64,000 nucleotides of DNA from Botryosphaeria dothidea (GCA_011503125.2 WWBZ02000033.1:62001-126000); one strand, 5' to 3'; positions 34,090 to 46,512 are shown, counted from the stretch's first letter. A program made the numbers and translations. The notes: generated by a model not told the origin, from the letters alone.

Positions 34090-34174
34090 TATATATATAG
34101 CGTAGTACTATAACGTAGTCTTTATAGTAACTTAGTATTTTAAGTACTAGGCCTACGGCTATATTATTAACTAT
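34090..34174 (+). mobile_element. LINE B fragment beyond LINE C
   Basis: Carries the second target copy (34090-34104) and continues ORF1 of LINE B for about 70 bp until similarity to the family stops at block Y. The rest of LINE B is not in the window. Confidence 0.65.
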
Positions 34175-34985
34175 TAAATAAATAGTCTAAGAGCTACTAT
34201 ATCTAGATAGATTTTAGCTAACTAAGCGAGTTAGCTTTTAAGCTCTATATCTAAAGAGAAGCTAATACTAAGAAGAATCCGATTAGCGAAGACTAATTAG
34301 AGTTTAGTATAGTACGTAATATATATATATATCTTCCGTATACGGCTAATAGATAAAAAAATTAAACTTCTTACTATAGACTATTTTAATACCCGCTACT
34401 ATACTATATAACCGTTAATAAATATATACTTTACTTAAAAGATTATAAGCCCGGATTTATATATCTAAGTTTAGAGAGTTCCCGCTAGATATAGAATTCT
34501 ATATTCGTCTATAAAAAGACGTATTACCTCTATAGTTAATCTATAAGTAATCTAATACTAGTAGCTAGATACGGTCTCCGTTAAAAGAAGAAATAAGTAT
34601 ATTTTAGAAAGCTATCGTCTAAGGCCTAGGCTTACGCTAAAAGAAATAGCTATCTTATTATCTATTTATATCTTAAGAGAAGTAGACGATTTAATTAAAA
34701 ATTTAATAAACGCTTAACTTACCGGACTATAGTATCTTACTATTTTGCTTTAATAACTCTTTACTCTAACTTTTAAGTCTAATAGCCTAGACTCGATTAA
34801 CCGTAATATACTTATTTTACTACGTTTATAACTCTTTTAATTACTTTATTTCGAAATATATCTTCTTCTTCGCTATATCTTTATAAGACTTTACTAAGCG
34901 TCGCTCTATTCCGGTTCTCTTTTATAATAATAAAAACGACTAGTTCTCTTTAATAAAGAAGTAGCTTTAAAAAGAGGGACTATTC
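34175..34985. other. Unidentified block Y, W2 copy
   Basis: Reverse complement of 3294-4104 and 36000-36810. It differs from both at several C/T sites, for example near 34266, 34392, 34745 and 34792, where those two agree with each other. No domain recognised. Confidence 0.5.
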
Positions 34986-35105
34986 TATATAGATAGATAG
35001 ATAAATTTATTTCTTTCTAATATAGCTTTCTTACGGGTCTATACGGGGCTAGCTATCTATAGTTATTTTACTCGAGAGAGAAAATCTTATCGCCTAGTAA
35101 AAACC
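34986..35105 (-). mobile_element. LINE D 3' scrap, W2 copy
   Basis: Starts TAGATAGATAGATAAATTT, the reverse complement of the LINE tail. It is cut at 35105 by the gypsy LTR, as at 3174. Confidence 0.7.
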
Positions 35106-35492
35106 TATTATAAACGTGGCTTATATAGACCCCTTACTTATTTACCTTCGTTAATTTAAAATCTAGATCTAGACTTACCTACTTATAAATTAGAAAGCTA
35201 GTATTTTAGTTCGTTCTTTATATATATAAAGCTCGCCCCTCTACTTTATAGTTAGTTCTTTAGTCTAGTAATAAGTATTTCTCGCGTATAACTTAGTACG
35301 CCTTAAATTAGACCTTGCTTACCTCCCTCGTCCCTCGTCCCTCGCCCCTCGTTCCTCGCCCCTCGTCTCTCGTACCTCGTATTCTCGCTCTTTAAACTAT
35401 ACTCTTATACTTCGGTATTATTTTACCTCTACTATCTTTACCGGCTTCGTTACCTTATCTCTCCGCCTCCTCTCTAAGGTTCGTTTATTATA
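35106..35492 (+). mobile_element. Gypsy LTR, left half of the central LTR-LTR joint
   Basis: 387 bp from TATTATAAACGTGG to CGTTTATTATA. No internal region follows; the next base begins an inverted LTR. It differs from that neighbour by C/T and G/A changes in both directions (for example GTACTAAGTTAT on the complement of 35285-35296, against GTACCAAGTTAT in the neighbour), so the two are not simple copies of one read. Confidence 0.85.
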
Positions 35493-35879
35493 TATAATAA
35501 ACGGACCTTAGAGGGGGGGCGGAGAGACGAGGTAACGAAGCCGGTAAAGGTAGTAGGGGTAAAATAATACCGAAGTATAAGGGTGTAGTTTAAAGAGCGA
35601 GGGTACGAGATGCGAGAGACGAGGGGCGAGAGACGAGAGGCGAGGGACGAGGGACGAGGGAGGTAAGCAAGGTCTAATTTAAGGCGTACCAAGTTATACG
35701 CGAGAAATACTTATTATTAGACTAAAGAACTAACTATAAAGTAGAGGGGCGAGCTTTATATATATAAAGAACGAACTAAAATACTAGCTTCCTAATTTAT
35801 AAGTAGGTAAGTCTAGATCTAGATTTTAAATTAACGAAGGTAAATAAGTAAGGGGTCTATATAAGCCACGTTTATAATA
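35493..35879 (-). mobile_element. Gypsy LTR, right half of the central joint
   Basis: 387 bp, inverted, its 3' end abutting the 3' end of the LTR at 35106-35492. The joint forms a 22-bp perfect palindrome at 35482-35503. It looks identical to the LTR at 2787-3173. A 72-codon minus-strand frame over it is spurious. Confidence 0.85.
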
Positions 35880-35999
35880 GGTTTTTACTAGGCGATAAGA
35901 TTTTCTCTCTCGAGTAAAATAACTATAGATAGCTAGCCCCGTATAGACCCGTAAGAAAGCTATATTAGAAAGAAATAAATTTATCTATCTATCTATATA
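35880..35999 (+). mobile_element. LINE D 3' scrap, W3 copy
   Basis: Same as 3174-3293, with the (TCTA)n tail at its right end next to block Y. Confidence 0.7.
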
Positions 36000-36810
36000 G
36001 AATAGTCCCTCTTTTTAAAGCTACTTCTTTATTAAAGAGAACTAGTCGTTTTTATTATTATAAAAGAGAACCGGAATAGAGCGACGCTTAGCGAAGTCTT
36101 ATAAAGATATAGCGAAGAAGAAGATATATTTCGAAATAAAGTAATTAAAAGAGTTATAAACGTAGTAAAATAAGTATATTACGGTTAATCGGGTCTAGGC
36201 TATTAGACTTAAAAGTTAGAGTAAAGAGTTATTAAAGCGAAATAGTAAGATACTATAGTCCGGTAAGTTAAGCGTTTATCGAATTTTTAATTAAATCGTC
36301 TACTTCTCTTAAGATATAAATAGATAATAAGATAGCTATTTCTTTTAGCGTAAGCCTAGGCCTTAGACGATAGCTTTCTAAAATATACTTATTTCTTCTT
36401 TTAACGGAGACCGTATCTAGCTACTAGTATTAGATTACTTATAGATTAACTATAGAGGTAATACGTCTTTTTATAGACGAATATAGAATTCTATATCTAG
36501 CGGGAACTCTCTAAACTTAGATATATAAATCCGGGCTTATAATCTTTTAAGTAAAGTATATATTTATTAACGGTTATATAGTATAGTAGTAGGTATTAAA
36601 ATAGTCTATAGTAAGAAGTTTAATTTTTTTATCTATTAGCCGTATACGGAAGATATATATATATATTACGTACTATACTAAACTCTAATTAGTCTTCGCT
36701 AATCGAATTCTTCTTAGTATTAGCTTCTCTTTAGATATAGAGCTTAAAAGCTAACTCGCTTAGTTAGCTAAAATCTATCTAGATATAGTAGCTCTTAGAC
36801 TATTTATTTA
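36000..36810. other. Unidentified block Y, W3 copy
   Basis: Agrees with the W1 copy (3294-4104) at the sites where the W2 copy differs. No domain recognised. Confidence 0.5.
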
Positions 36811-36895
36811 ATAGTTAATAATATAGCCGTAGGCCTAGTACTTAAAATACTAAGTTACTATAAAGACTACGTTATAGTACTACGCTATATATATA
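36811..36895 (-). mobile_element. LINE B fragment, W3 copy
   Basis: Ends with the 15-bp target duplication TACGCTATATATATA (36881-36895) that recurs at 42056-42070. Confidence 0.65.
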
Positions 36896-39800
36896 GATAA
36901 ATAGATAAATTTATTTCTTCTCGATATAGCTTTTTTACGGGTCTATACGGGGCTAGCTATCTATTATTATTTTATACGAGAAAGAAAACCTTTTTACCTA
37001 GTAAAACCTCTTCTCTCTTTCTAGATATACTATTCTATACTAGTTCTATTTTTTCTTCTTACCGGTAGCGGCTACTATAGTAGCTCTATATTTATCTACT
37101 AGACTTATCTCTTTAGTTCTTATTCTCGTAGTTATTTAAGTTTTAGTAGTTTTAGTAGTCTTAGTAGTTCTTCTAGTTTCTCTTTTTAATTACTCTTCTA
37201 GATTAGTTCTCTTACTAGATTAAATTACTTAAGTAGCTCTAGGCGTAAGAACTAGTCTATCGCTACTTTAATCTCCTTCTTCGTTAAAGAAAGAAAATAG
37301 TAGTTTATAGTTCCTATCTTTTAGAGTATCTATATTCTACTCTATTAGAAGTCGAGGTAGAAGAGAAGAATATACTTTAGAATTTATCTATACTAGCTAT
37401 ATAGATAGATAGAGCTAAGGTACTTTAGTATCTTACGCCTAGAAAGAAAGTTCTTTAGTTTAATATACTCTATACGTAGTAGAGTAGTAAATATACTCTA
37501 TAGCTTAGATAGTTTACTATAGATTTATCTAATTTTCGGGTTCTACTATATACTTTAGGCTACTAGCTTACCTTACTTTTCTTAGCTAGTAAACTTTATC
37601 TATCTCTTCTTCTACTTATTTCTATATACTATACGTAGTCTTATTTACTCTAGAAGACTTTAGTAGATAGAGAAATAGTAGTAAAAGAGGAAGTTTATCT
37701 TTTTCTTAAGTAGAGATCTTCTAGCTAGGCTAGCGGTATCTCTAGTACTTAGAATAGCTCTAGCTATCTATTTAATACTTTAGTAAGTTTTCTCTACTAC
37801 TACTATAACTAGACTATCTCTAGCTCTAATAGTTTAAACTAGTACTAGTTTATTTAGATATAATAAGAGTAGAAGAATCTCCGTCTTATACTCTAAGATT
37901 TATATACTAGTTAACTTATACGCTTCTAAGATAGTACGTAGATACTAGTTTTAGATCTTCTATAGTAGCTAGATAGCTATTTTTCTCTACTCTAGAATCT
38001 TTCTCCGAGATATACTATACTCTATAGCTATAAGTAAGAGCTAGTCTTACTACGGCCGTATAGATATAGCGGGCTTTAATAAATAAGGCTCTCTAGATAG
38101 ATACTATAAGTTAGAAGAGAGATATATACTATTTAATTATCTTAGCTTCTATTTTTCTAATATAGAGTCTCTATCTAAGCTTATTATCTACGTAGATTTT
38201 TAGAATCTTTATCGTAGGCTCTAGGTATCTAGTAAATCTAGAGATACGGATATCTACTACTATATTAAATCTCCTCGGCTTTCTTATAAAGTAAATAAAA
38301 TAGTATTTATCTAGCGAGAACGCTAACCCGTAGATAACTACCTAGTACTCGTAAACTTAGTATACTTCCTCTAGTATCCTATAGTTTTATTCTATAGATC
38401 TACTAAAGACTAGAATATTAGTATTATTTATAAATCTAAGAAGGAAGATATTACTTCTATATAACTATATAAGTAAAATTAGAGATAAAGAATAGGTAGA
38501 GAATTAGAAATAGAAAGAATTTCTAGGGAATTCTAGTTAAGATCTAGATTAGCGAGCTAGTAAAGTCTCTAAAAGATAGCTAAGTAGTTCGGTTCTATAG
38601 AAAGGAGTACGTAAATCTTTCTATCTATTCGGGAAGCCTCGCTATTCTTATATTATAGAGGAGTCTCTTATAGAATATATAATTATATATCTCTAAGATA
38701 TCTAGGCTAAGAACTAAGGCTACTAGCCTAGGATCTTATACCTAAATAGTATAGATCTATTCCGTAAATAAGTTAAGAGCTACTACTACTAATCTATTTT
38801 TTCTAGCTTTTATCTATATATCGGGAAGTAGTTTATAGGCTTTAGTCGCTTAGAAGATCTAATTTACTATAATTCTCTTAAGTAGCTTTCCTAGCGTATT
38901 AAGTAAAGTAATTAGTCTAAAATAACTTAGCTTTAGTATAGTTATTCCTCTATAGTTTCCTTATAACTACGATAATAGAGCTTTTAAACTATTTAGAGTA
39001 GTATCTAAGGTATAAGATATTCTTAGAAGAGGCCTAGTAAGTAGTCCGCTTAGTATCTAAAGCGTACTACTTTAGAAATTTATTAATAATCTTATCTAGG
39101 CCTAATATTTTATCTAGAGAAAGCTTCTTAATAGTATAGAGGACCTACTCTTTGGTAACGCCTTAGAGAATCTCTACTAGCTTTAGGTATATATATCTAT
39201 CTAGGTCTAAGAGGTCGGTAGCTCTAGAAGAAGAAAAGATAACTAGTTACTAAGAATTTCTATCTTAGCTAGATTATTATAATATAATTATCTATTTACT
39301 TTTCTAGAGAGATAGGAACTAGAATAGAGCTAGTAGTTCTTATACTTTTATTCTTACCTACTTTAAGAGCTTCTAAAGTATAGATAGGTCTAAGATAATT
39401 TTAGCTACTATTCTACGCTATATTTTCTATTCTATTTCTTCTAATCTATCTCTTCTTACTATTAGTAATAGTTTAGTAAACTATCTAGTCCTTCTCTCTC
39501 TCTATAGCTATCTACTTTCTTCTAGCTACTCTAGCCTAGTATACTAGATCCGAATACTCTTTTATCTATTATATAGAGGTCTAGAGCGAGGGTCTCGCTA
39601 CTAGAATAGTCTTCTAGATTATTCTTTAGATAGCCTCCTAGAGTAGTATAATAAAGTAATTTAAATCTACTTTAGTATTAAGAGAGACTACTTTTAAGAT
39701 ATTTAAGCTTTAATTAGAATATATTATTAGTTCTCTTCTAGTCTACTTTTTTCTACTAGAATCTTAGAAGGCGTAGTTCTATAAGAGTAAGAGAAAAATC

Positions 39801-42055
39801 GAGTATAGTAAGAATAGGTAGGTAGTTAGAGGATAATTTAAGCTTCTAACTAACTCCGTAACTAAGAATTCTCTTTTCTAGCTACTATATAGTAAAGATA
39901 AGGTTTAGAGTACTCTCGCTACTACTCTCTCTTCTCGTAATAGTATCTCTTAGAAGAGCTAGATTAAGATTAGCTATAATAGCTATTTCGATAAGATTAT
40001 CTATAAGAGTATAGTATCTTAAAGCGGTTATACTCTTTTAAATAGAATAGTAAAGATTAAAGTCTTCTAGAAGAATATACTCTTTTAGTTTTCTAAGAGC
40101 TTCTAGAAGAAGAGATAAAGTTTCTAAGAGCCGTACTAGTATAGAAGGCCTAGTAGAAGATTAATAGTAGTTATAAATATAGATTATACGTATCTTAGTA
40201 GTAATAGATAGTATAATAAAATTAGTAAGTAGGCTATTACTTATTAGAAGTTAAGAATAATAGCCTTACTTATAAAGAAGTAGGTTCTTACTTACTCTCT
40301 TCTAAGGGAAAACTATATATAGAATAGAGTATTTTACTATTATTTTAACTCTTAGATTTCTCTAGGGTTTCTAGATAGCTAGAATATAGTAGATTTCTTA
40401 GATTAATCTTCTTAAAGAACGGAAGTATTATCCTATTCTTACTCTTATAGACGTTATACTATATAATAGAAAGAGAGCCTATATCTAATATTAACTTTCT
40501 TTTATTTCTAAGTTAGACTACGAGAGGGGGGTTATTAGTATAGACTTACGAGAGATTAGAAGTTTCTCGTAGGCTCTTTCCCCGAGATATACTAGAAGCT
40601 ATTAAGTTCCGGTAAACCGTATCTAGTTAGAAGGCGGAGGGCGGCTTAGGTTTCTTAGCCTATCTAGCTCTCTTTTAGTCGCTTCTCTTTTCTAGACTTC
40701 TTTCTTAGCCTAACTATTAACTAGTTAGTTTAGGGCTATATCTTAGCCGTAGGGGTACATTCTCTATATCTCTCTAATACCGCTAGGCGAGCCTTAGTAG
40801 CCTTAGTCTAACGGGCTCTACGCGTTAGATAGAAGTTACTCTAAGCCGTATACTCTTAGTTATAGTTATATATTACGTCTTCTCTTAGGTACTCGTAGAT
40901 ATTATATATCTTAGCGTACTAGTCGTATCTATTCTCTTCTTCTATAGTAGATAGAGATATAGCTATAATTCTAGTACTTAAAGTACTAGATTACTATAAA
41001 GATTATACTATAGTACTCTATTATATAGAGAGTATAGTTACTAATAAGTTCTTTAGTAATAATCTAGTTAGCTACCTCGGGGTTTATAGTACTAAGAATA
41101 ATAGCTAAGTACGTCTTTCTCTCTAAAAGCTTTTTTTTTAGCTAGACTAGCTTACTAATACGTAGTTCTAGATATAAAGATAGATTCTAATTCTAAGAGT
41201 TTAGGCGGCCTAGAAGTTCTTAGTATTAATATCTTTAAGAAGAACGTTATAAACTAGTACTAAGTAGAGCTATTAGTTAGAATAGACTTTTCTATCTAGT
41301 TCTATAGTCTATTTCTAATTCTAAAGAAGAGCTACTCTAGTCTAAGTATTAGATATAAAGAGCTTAACGTTTCTACTAGAGAGCTTTTTAGCCGCTAGTA
41401 CTTTTTTATAAGCTAGACTTTTCTCTATTTAGATCTTTTTAATAATAGCCTCGTTAGTAAGGTTAGTAACCTCTTATTTATTAGTTTTATCTAAAAAGTA
41501 TAGAGTAAGCTTAGTAGTAGTTAAGGAGGTAGAGGGCTTTAGAACTACTCGGGCTATAATATTAGTCTAGCTAGATACTACGGGCGTAGAAGTAGTCTAA
41601 AGTTAGCTAACTATCTTCTAGATCTACTAAATCTTTTTAAAGATATCTTTAAGACCTAGCTTCTTAGTAGTCGTCTTTTAGTAGATAATAATATAATTCT
41701 AGAAGATTATCTTAGTAATATCGAGAAAATTTTTTATCTAGCTAGAGAGAATTAAAGAGAGGCTAGCGATACTTATAGAGCTTAGAAGAGAGTATCTACT
41801 ATTTTTAAGACTTTTTTAACGTATTCTACGCTATACTAAGTATTCTATAGTTTATTAGAGATACGCTATAATTAGATAGAGATAGTTACTAAAGAAGACT
41901 ATTCGCTTCTTTTTACGACTTCTATATTAACTATAACGCGGCTATAGCTACTCTAAAGTAGTATTTTAAGTCTCGCTAAACCTAGAAAAGTCTTTAGAGC
42001 CCTCTTCCGGCGCCGTAGCTTAGAATTAAATTTTTAGCGTAGTTATATTCTAGTA
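36896..42055 (-). mobile_element. LINE C, copy 3 (5160 bp), indel-rich
   Basis: Minus-strand copy of LINE C, 17 bp longer than the W1 and W2 copies through scattered 1-nt insertions (for example near 38000, 39009, 39032, 41956). At substitution sites that separate W1 from W2 it matches W2 (CCTTAC near 37569, CTCGGC near 38274). Confidence 0.8.
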
Positions 42056-42293
42056 TACGCTATATATATAGTAAAGTTAATAATAAGTCTCTTATTAATA
42101 ATCTAGTTAGTAGTTTCGAAGTTTATAGTACTAAGAATAATAGCTAAGTAAGTTTTCTTCTCTAGAAGCTTCTTCTTTAGCTAGACTAGCTTACTAATAC
42201 GTAATTCTAAATATAGAGATAAATTCTACTTTTAGATAGTTTAGATAGCTTAGAGGTCTATAGTATTAAATTCTTCTCGGAAAACGTTATATA
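42056..42293 (-). mobile_element. LINE B fragment between LINE C and SINE, W3 copy
   Basis: Mirror of 28709-28946. Bounded by the LINE C target duplication (42056-42070) and the SINE target duplication (42283-42293). Confidence 0.7.
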
Positions 42294-42915
42294 GATAGAT
42301 AGATAGATAAATTTAATTAAGCTAATTTAGCTCCCCGAAGAGTCTATATAGCTATAGCTATCTATAAGAGATTATATAGAAGAAGAAACCGTAGCTACTT
42401 TCTTAGAATAGCCCGGGTAAAAAACCTTTCCTATCTATAATAGTAGTATCTATAGATACTCTATTTAGTATAGTTTTTTTCTATATACCGGTAGCGGTAT
42501 TAAAGTAAAAAGAGTAGCTAAGAGGGAGAAGAACTATAGAGAGAGATAACTATAAATCTTAAGACTAAGCCGTAAGAAGTCTCGGCTTATCTATTTATAA
42601 GCGCTAGTAAAGCGCTCTTAAAAGTTATTTTTAGAAGCGCCTAGCTAGCTCTTCTCCCTCTTATTACCGCTAGAAGAGAACGCGGGTACGTATACTTTTA
42701 TAGTAGGACGTATATACTACTTATAGCCTACCCTAACTATCTATAGATTTTCCCCTTATTACCGCTAGAAAAAAACGCGGGTACGTATACTTTTAATATA
42801 GGACGTTATTACTACGAGTAGGTAAGCGGTCTAAGATTCGGAACTTAGAACCTATACGACTCTAGAAAGGCTAGGTTACCGTAGAAGTATACTCTACTAG
42901 TATACTACCCCGCCG
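42294..42915 (-). mobile_element. tRNA-headed SINE, W3 copy (622 bp)
   Basis: Mirror of 28092-28708, with the tRNA-like head at the right end (about 42913-42825) and AACGTTATATA on both sides. It retains the 95-bp internal duplication. About 5 bp longer than W2 through small indels. Confidence 0.65.
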
Positions 42916-43738
42916 AACGTTATATACTAGTACTAAATATAGCTACTAGTTAGACCTAACTTCTTTTTCTAGTTCTATAGTCTATTTCTAGTTCTAGAGA
43001 AGAGCTATTTAAGTTACTTTATTTAGTATAAAGATTCTAATATCTCTACTAAAGAGCTTCTTAACGGCTAGTACTTTTTTATATATCTAGCTTTTTCTTA
43101 TCTAAATCTTTTTAATAATTATCTTATTAGAAAGCTTAGCTACTTCTTATCTATTTACTATTTTTAAAAGATAGAGAATAAGTTTAGTAGTAGCTAGGAG
43201 GGTAGAAGGCTTTAGAGCTACTTAGACTATAATTTATATCTAACTACGAGTATTAGATATAGATATAAAGATAGCCTAGATACGGTTAACTATTTTTTAG
43301 ATTTATTAGACCTCTTTAAGAATATTTTTAAGGCCTAGCTTTTTAGTAGTTATCTTCTAGTAAATAGTAATATAATTCTAGAAGATTATCTTAGTAATAT
43401 CGAGAAAATTTTTTATCTAGCTAGAGAGAATTAAAGAAAGGCTAGCGGATATTTATAGAGCTTAGAGAAGGATATCTACTATTTTTAAGGCTTTTTTAAC
43501 GTATTCTACGCTATACTAGATATTCTACGGTTTATTAAAAGTACGCTATAGTTAGATAGAGGTAGTTACTAAAGAAGGCTATTTATTCTTTTCTACGGCC
43601 TCTATATTAACTATAACGCGGCTATAGCTACTCTAAGTAATATTTTAAGTCTCGCTAGACCTAGAAGAGTTCTTAGAACTCTCTCCCGGCGCCGTAGCTT
43701 AGAGTCGATTTTTTAGCGTAGTTATTTTTTTTTAATAT
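42916..43738 (-). mobile_element. LINE B 5' part, right-arm copy
   Basis: Mirror of 27271-28091. The family 5' end with CCGGCGCCGTAGC is near 43687-43700. Confidence 0.7.
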
Positions 43739-44088
43739 TTATCTATAGTTTAATAGCTTTCTTTTAGTACTAAAGTCTTTATAAAATTAACTTAGATATA
43801 AGCTTATTATAAGCTACGTTTTAGTTTTAAGAAAGAAGTAGAAGTTATTTAATACTACTAATTATCTTTTAGTAATACTCTAGTTAAAGATTAACTGGGT
43901 TATAGCATACGGAATAAGCTCCTTTCGAATTTTATTATGCTACTAGTAGTGTTTTCCCGGCTGTTTTGCGTGATTACATCTATCGGCCTAGTTTTCCCCC
44001 TTGCATATTTCATCCAACAGCCAACGCGCTCGCTCTCCCCCCTTCCTTTGAAACGCCACCCCGCCGAAAACCACAACAAACCGCCCAA
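43739..44088. other. AT-rich spacer and 3' flank of the gene 2 copy
   Basis: Mirror of 26919-27270: RIP-mutated to about 43895, then unmutated. No gene called; frames at 43900-44467 are shadows of the gene 2 copy. Confidence 0.4.
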
Positions 44089-45370
44089 CTACTCCGCCCG
44101 ACCGCCTCCCTCCACGCGCCGGCTCCGGTCCTCAGAGCAGCACAAGACTCTAATTTGCCTGGGCGCATGCATTCGCGTGGCACCGTGTTTCCCCCCAGCG
44201 GTGAATCTCGTTGAGCCAGTCCAATCAGCGCGCAACGTCCTCCTCCTCATCCAGCACGCCGTTGCGACCTTGCGCTGCTGCTGCCCCTCCACTCGTCACA
44301 CGCACTTGGGCGCGAGCTCCCAGATCTCGAAGCGCACGCCGCCGAGGACCAGGCCGTACAGCGTCGCGGCTGTGGGGCTGCGGCCGAACAGTTCCACCGC
44401 GCCCGCCGCGGCGAGCAGGTGGCGGCTGCGCTGGAGCGAGGTCACCGAGTCGCAGCCGGTGATGTGAGCCACGAGGTAGGGGAAGCAGGCGCGGCGGTGG
44501 CGGAGCGGGGCGTAGTTGGCGAGCTGGGAGGCGCTGAGGCCGCTAGCGGCGCCGAGGCGGCCGGCCGCGAGGTGATACGAGACGGATAGCGTGAGATCGG
44601 CTTTAAGGAGGCTGGCGGGTCGCGCCGCCGGCTCCCTGGTGCCACTGCTGCTACGGGTCGAGGCGGCGCCGCCGACGGGCTGCTGTAGCGCTGAGGGCTC
44701 GCCGTCGCGGTCCGGCTGGAAGCTCTGGCCCAGGAGCCGCATAGGCGCCATGGCCGCCTGCTCTGCCGTGCGGGGTTGTAGCCCGGCGGTCTTGAGCAGC
44801 TGCTCCTGCGCCGTTGCGGCCCATTCCTCCGGCGGGTACTTGTCGCGGTGGAGGAGGGCGTAGTTGGCGACGATGCGCTTTGCCGTATTCGGGTCGCCGG
44901 CGGCGAGCCACATAGTGTCGGGGATGTTGCGCAGGCCCGCGACCGCCTGGTAGTGCGTGGTGCGGGGTGCGGAGGCGTCGGGCGGCGTGGTGTTGAAGTG
45001 CTGGAAGGCGTTGTGGCACGAGAGCGTGGCGGTGCTGATGTCGATGCCGCGCGGCGCCAGGACCACCGTCTCGAATCCCGGCTGCCCGGGCTGCTGCATA
45101 TCGCGCAGCGCCGTGGAGGTTGTGGGAGCGCTCCGACGTCCGCTGGTGCTGGCAACCTTCTTTCGACATGGTCCGCACTGGGTGTGTCGTGCGGACAAGC
45201 AACCAAAGTAGATGTGTCTTCTGAGGATCCGTCTCAAAACTGCCGCGGGAGGCCGAGATAGGTCCAATAATGCTTCCCTCCTGCGTTGGTGCACGGCCGC
45301 AGTTATAGAATGCCGGTCGTGCTTTGTTCTGATTGTCCGTAATGTTTGCGAGCGGCTTATAGGGACGCAT
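44089..45370 (-). pseudogene. Gene 2, right-arm copy, frame broken by many 1-nt indels
   Basis: Reverse-complement copy of 25641-26918, start ATG at 45370, stop at 44089. The frame shifts at several places: an extra A near 45160 (GAAAGAAGG against GAAAGAGG), an A lost and a G gained near 45300, an extra G near 44307, and C or G losses and gains at 44170-44290, among them GGGGGGAAA against GGGGGAA. Most are single-base changes in short runs, with very few substitutions. That is the profile of raw long-read error, not of RIP. I therefore suspect sequence quality and treat true inactivation as the less likely reading. Confidence 0.75.
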
Positions 45371-45729
45371 GACGGGAAAGGAGGCTGGCTGTACGTGTAT
45401 TGTTAGGAAACAAGAGTGATTGCGTGTGTAGGGGCCGGTAGGGATGAGGTGGAGGCAGGACGCAGCAGACAAGCGGTATAAAGGCACTCGCTGGCTGGTG
45501 CCCTAAACATATCCGCAAGCTTAGTACTAACACCCACTTGCCCGCCATCATCCCTTTAGCCAGTAGAGCGGCGAAGCAAGTACGCAAGGGAGCAGGCATT
45601 GCCTTCTCCGCGGCGTTGCCACGCCGCCATTCTTATACTAGGCTAAAAGGCGGATCTACACGGCAAACGAGAACGCAGGCAGATCGAATTTCCAATTCCA
45701 ATTAGCACAAAGATCCAGTGTACCGTACG
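45371..45729 (-). promoter_or_regulatory. Upstream region of the gene 2 copy
   Basis: Mirror of 25284-25640, with further small differences (for example TATACC for TATCCC near 45480). No separate gene. Confidence 0.3.
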
Positions 45730-45968
45730 TGTTACTACGCCACTATCCGATGGACCGTGTTAGGCCCCTCAGGCGCTACCACCTCAGACAGCTGGGCAGA
45801 TGCCCAGCAGCAACTAAAGCCCCCAGCTGCACCAAGGACAACTCGGTTAGGCACTAGGGCACGGGCCCAGCGCTAGGCGGTTGGGTATATCTACCCTTCA
45901 CCCTCTCTTTTAAACTCTCTTTCCTTTTCTCCTTGTACATAGATTTTCGGTTGAAAGCAATACCATCA
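45730..45968 (+). mobile_element. Candidate solo LTR, right-arm copy (239 bp)
   Basis: Starts TGTTACTACGCC and ends AATACCATCA. Same doubts as for 25045-25283: no target duplication. Confidence 0.35.
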
Positions 45969-46512
45969 TTTCGGCTTTACTACCTTACACTACTTCTCTG
46001 TCTCTCCTATACGCTCTTCTATCTTAGTCTACGTTTCCTCGGACGTCTCGAGCACGCTACGTAGACGCTTAATCTCGTCTTCGTTCCTAGACACCTACTT
46101 TAAAAGTTCTTCGTTACGCTCGGCAAGCCGGTCGTTCTAAGTAATAATAACCTTAAGTAAGCTAATTACGTCGTCTAGGGTGGAGTCGCTAGGTAGGTAA
46201 GATACGGAGGTCGCGCGAGCCCTACGCTATCTCGTCGGTCTACCGGTATAGAGAGCGCGATAGTTAGTTTATTACGTCCCTCGACGCACCGACAGTTTAT
46301 CCGCCGATATACTAGGTCTAAATAATAGATTCGAGGTTCGTATATATATCTAGCCGTTGGCTAGAGTCGTAGTATTCTTAGAGTCGTAAGAGAATACTTA
46401 GTTACTCTTAGCGACTAAGCAGGTAGGTCTGACTAATCCCGTATAATTACGTAACCCCGGCTCCGTATATCTTCGAGTTCGGCTGCCTTCCGCGGGTCTA
46501 ATTCTAACTTCC
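45969..46512 (-). pseudogene. Gypsy leader and gag fragment, right-arm copy
   Basis: Mirror of 24501-25044, coiled-coil gag frame on the minus strand near 46130-45990 with RIP-type stops. It ends abruptly at the candidate LTR. Confidence 0.6.

Larger units (their letters stand above)
10092..35492. repeat. Left arm of giant inverted duplication (U + W2)
   Basis: About 25.4 kb that reappears in reverse complement at 35493-60926. Exact matches were checked by eye at the solo gypsy LTR (20551-20949 versus 50065-50463), gene 1 (21802-23220 versus 47793-49211), the nested copia and LINE C. Mirrored coordinates sum to 70985 at the centre and about 71018 at the outer end, so the right arm is about 33 bp longer, mostly by 1-nt insertions. 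Within about 1.4 kb of the centre the arms differ by several C/T changes. Confidence 0.9.

Noticed and set aside
35482..35503. Telomere or hairpin chromosome end at the centre
   Set aside because: No telomere repeats; the palindrome consists of two LTR termini.
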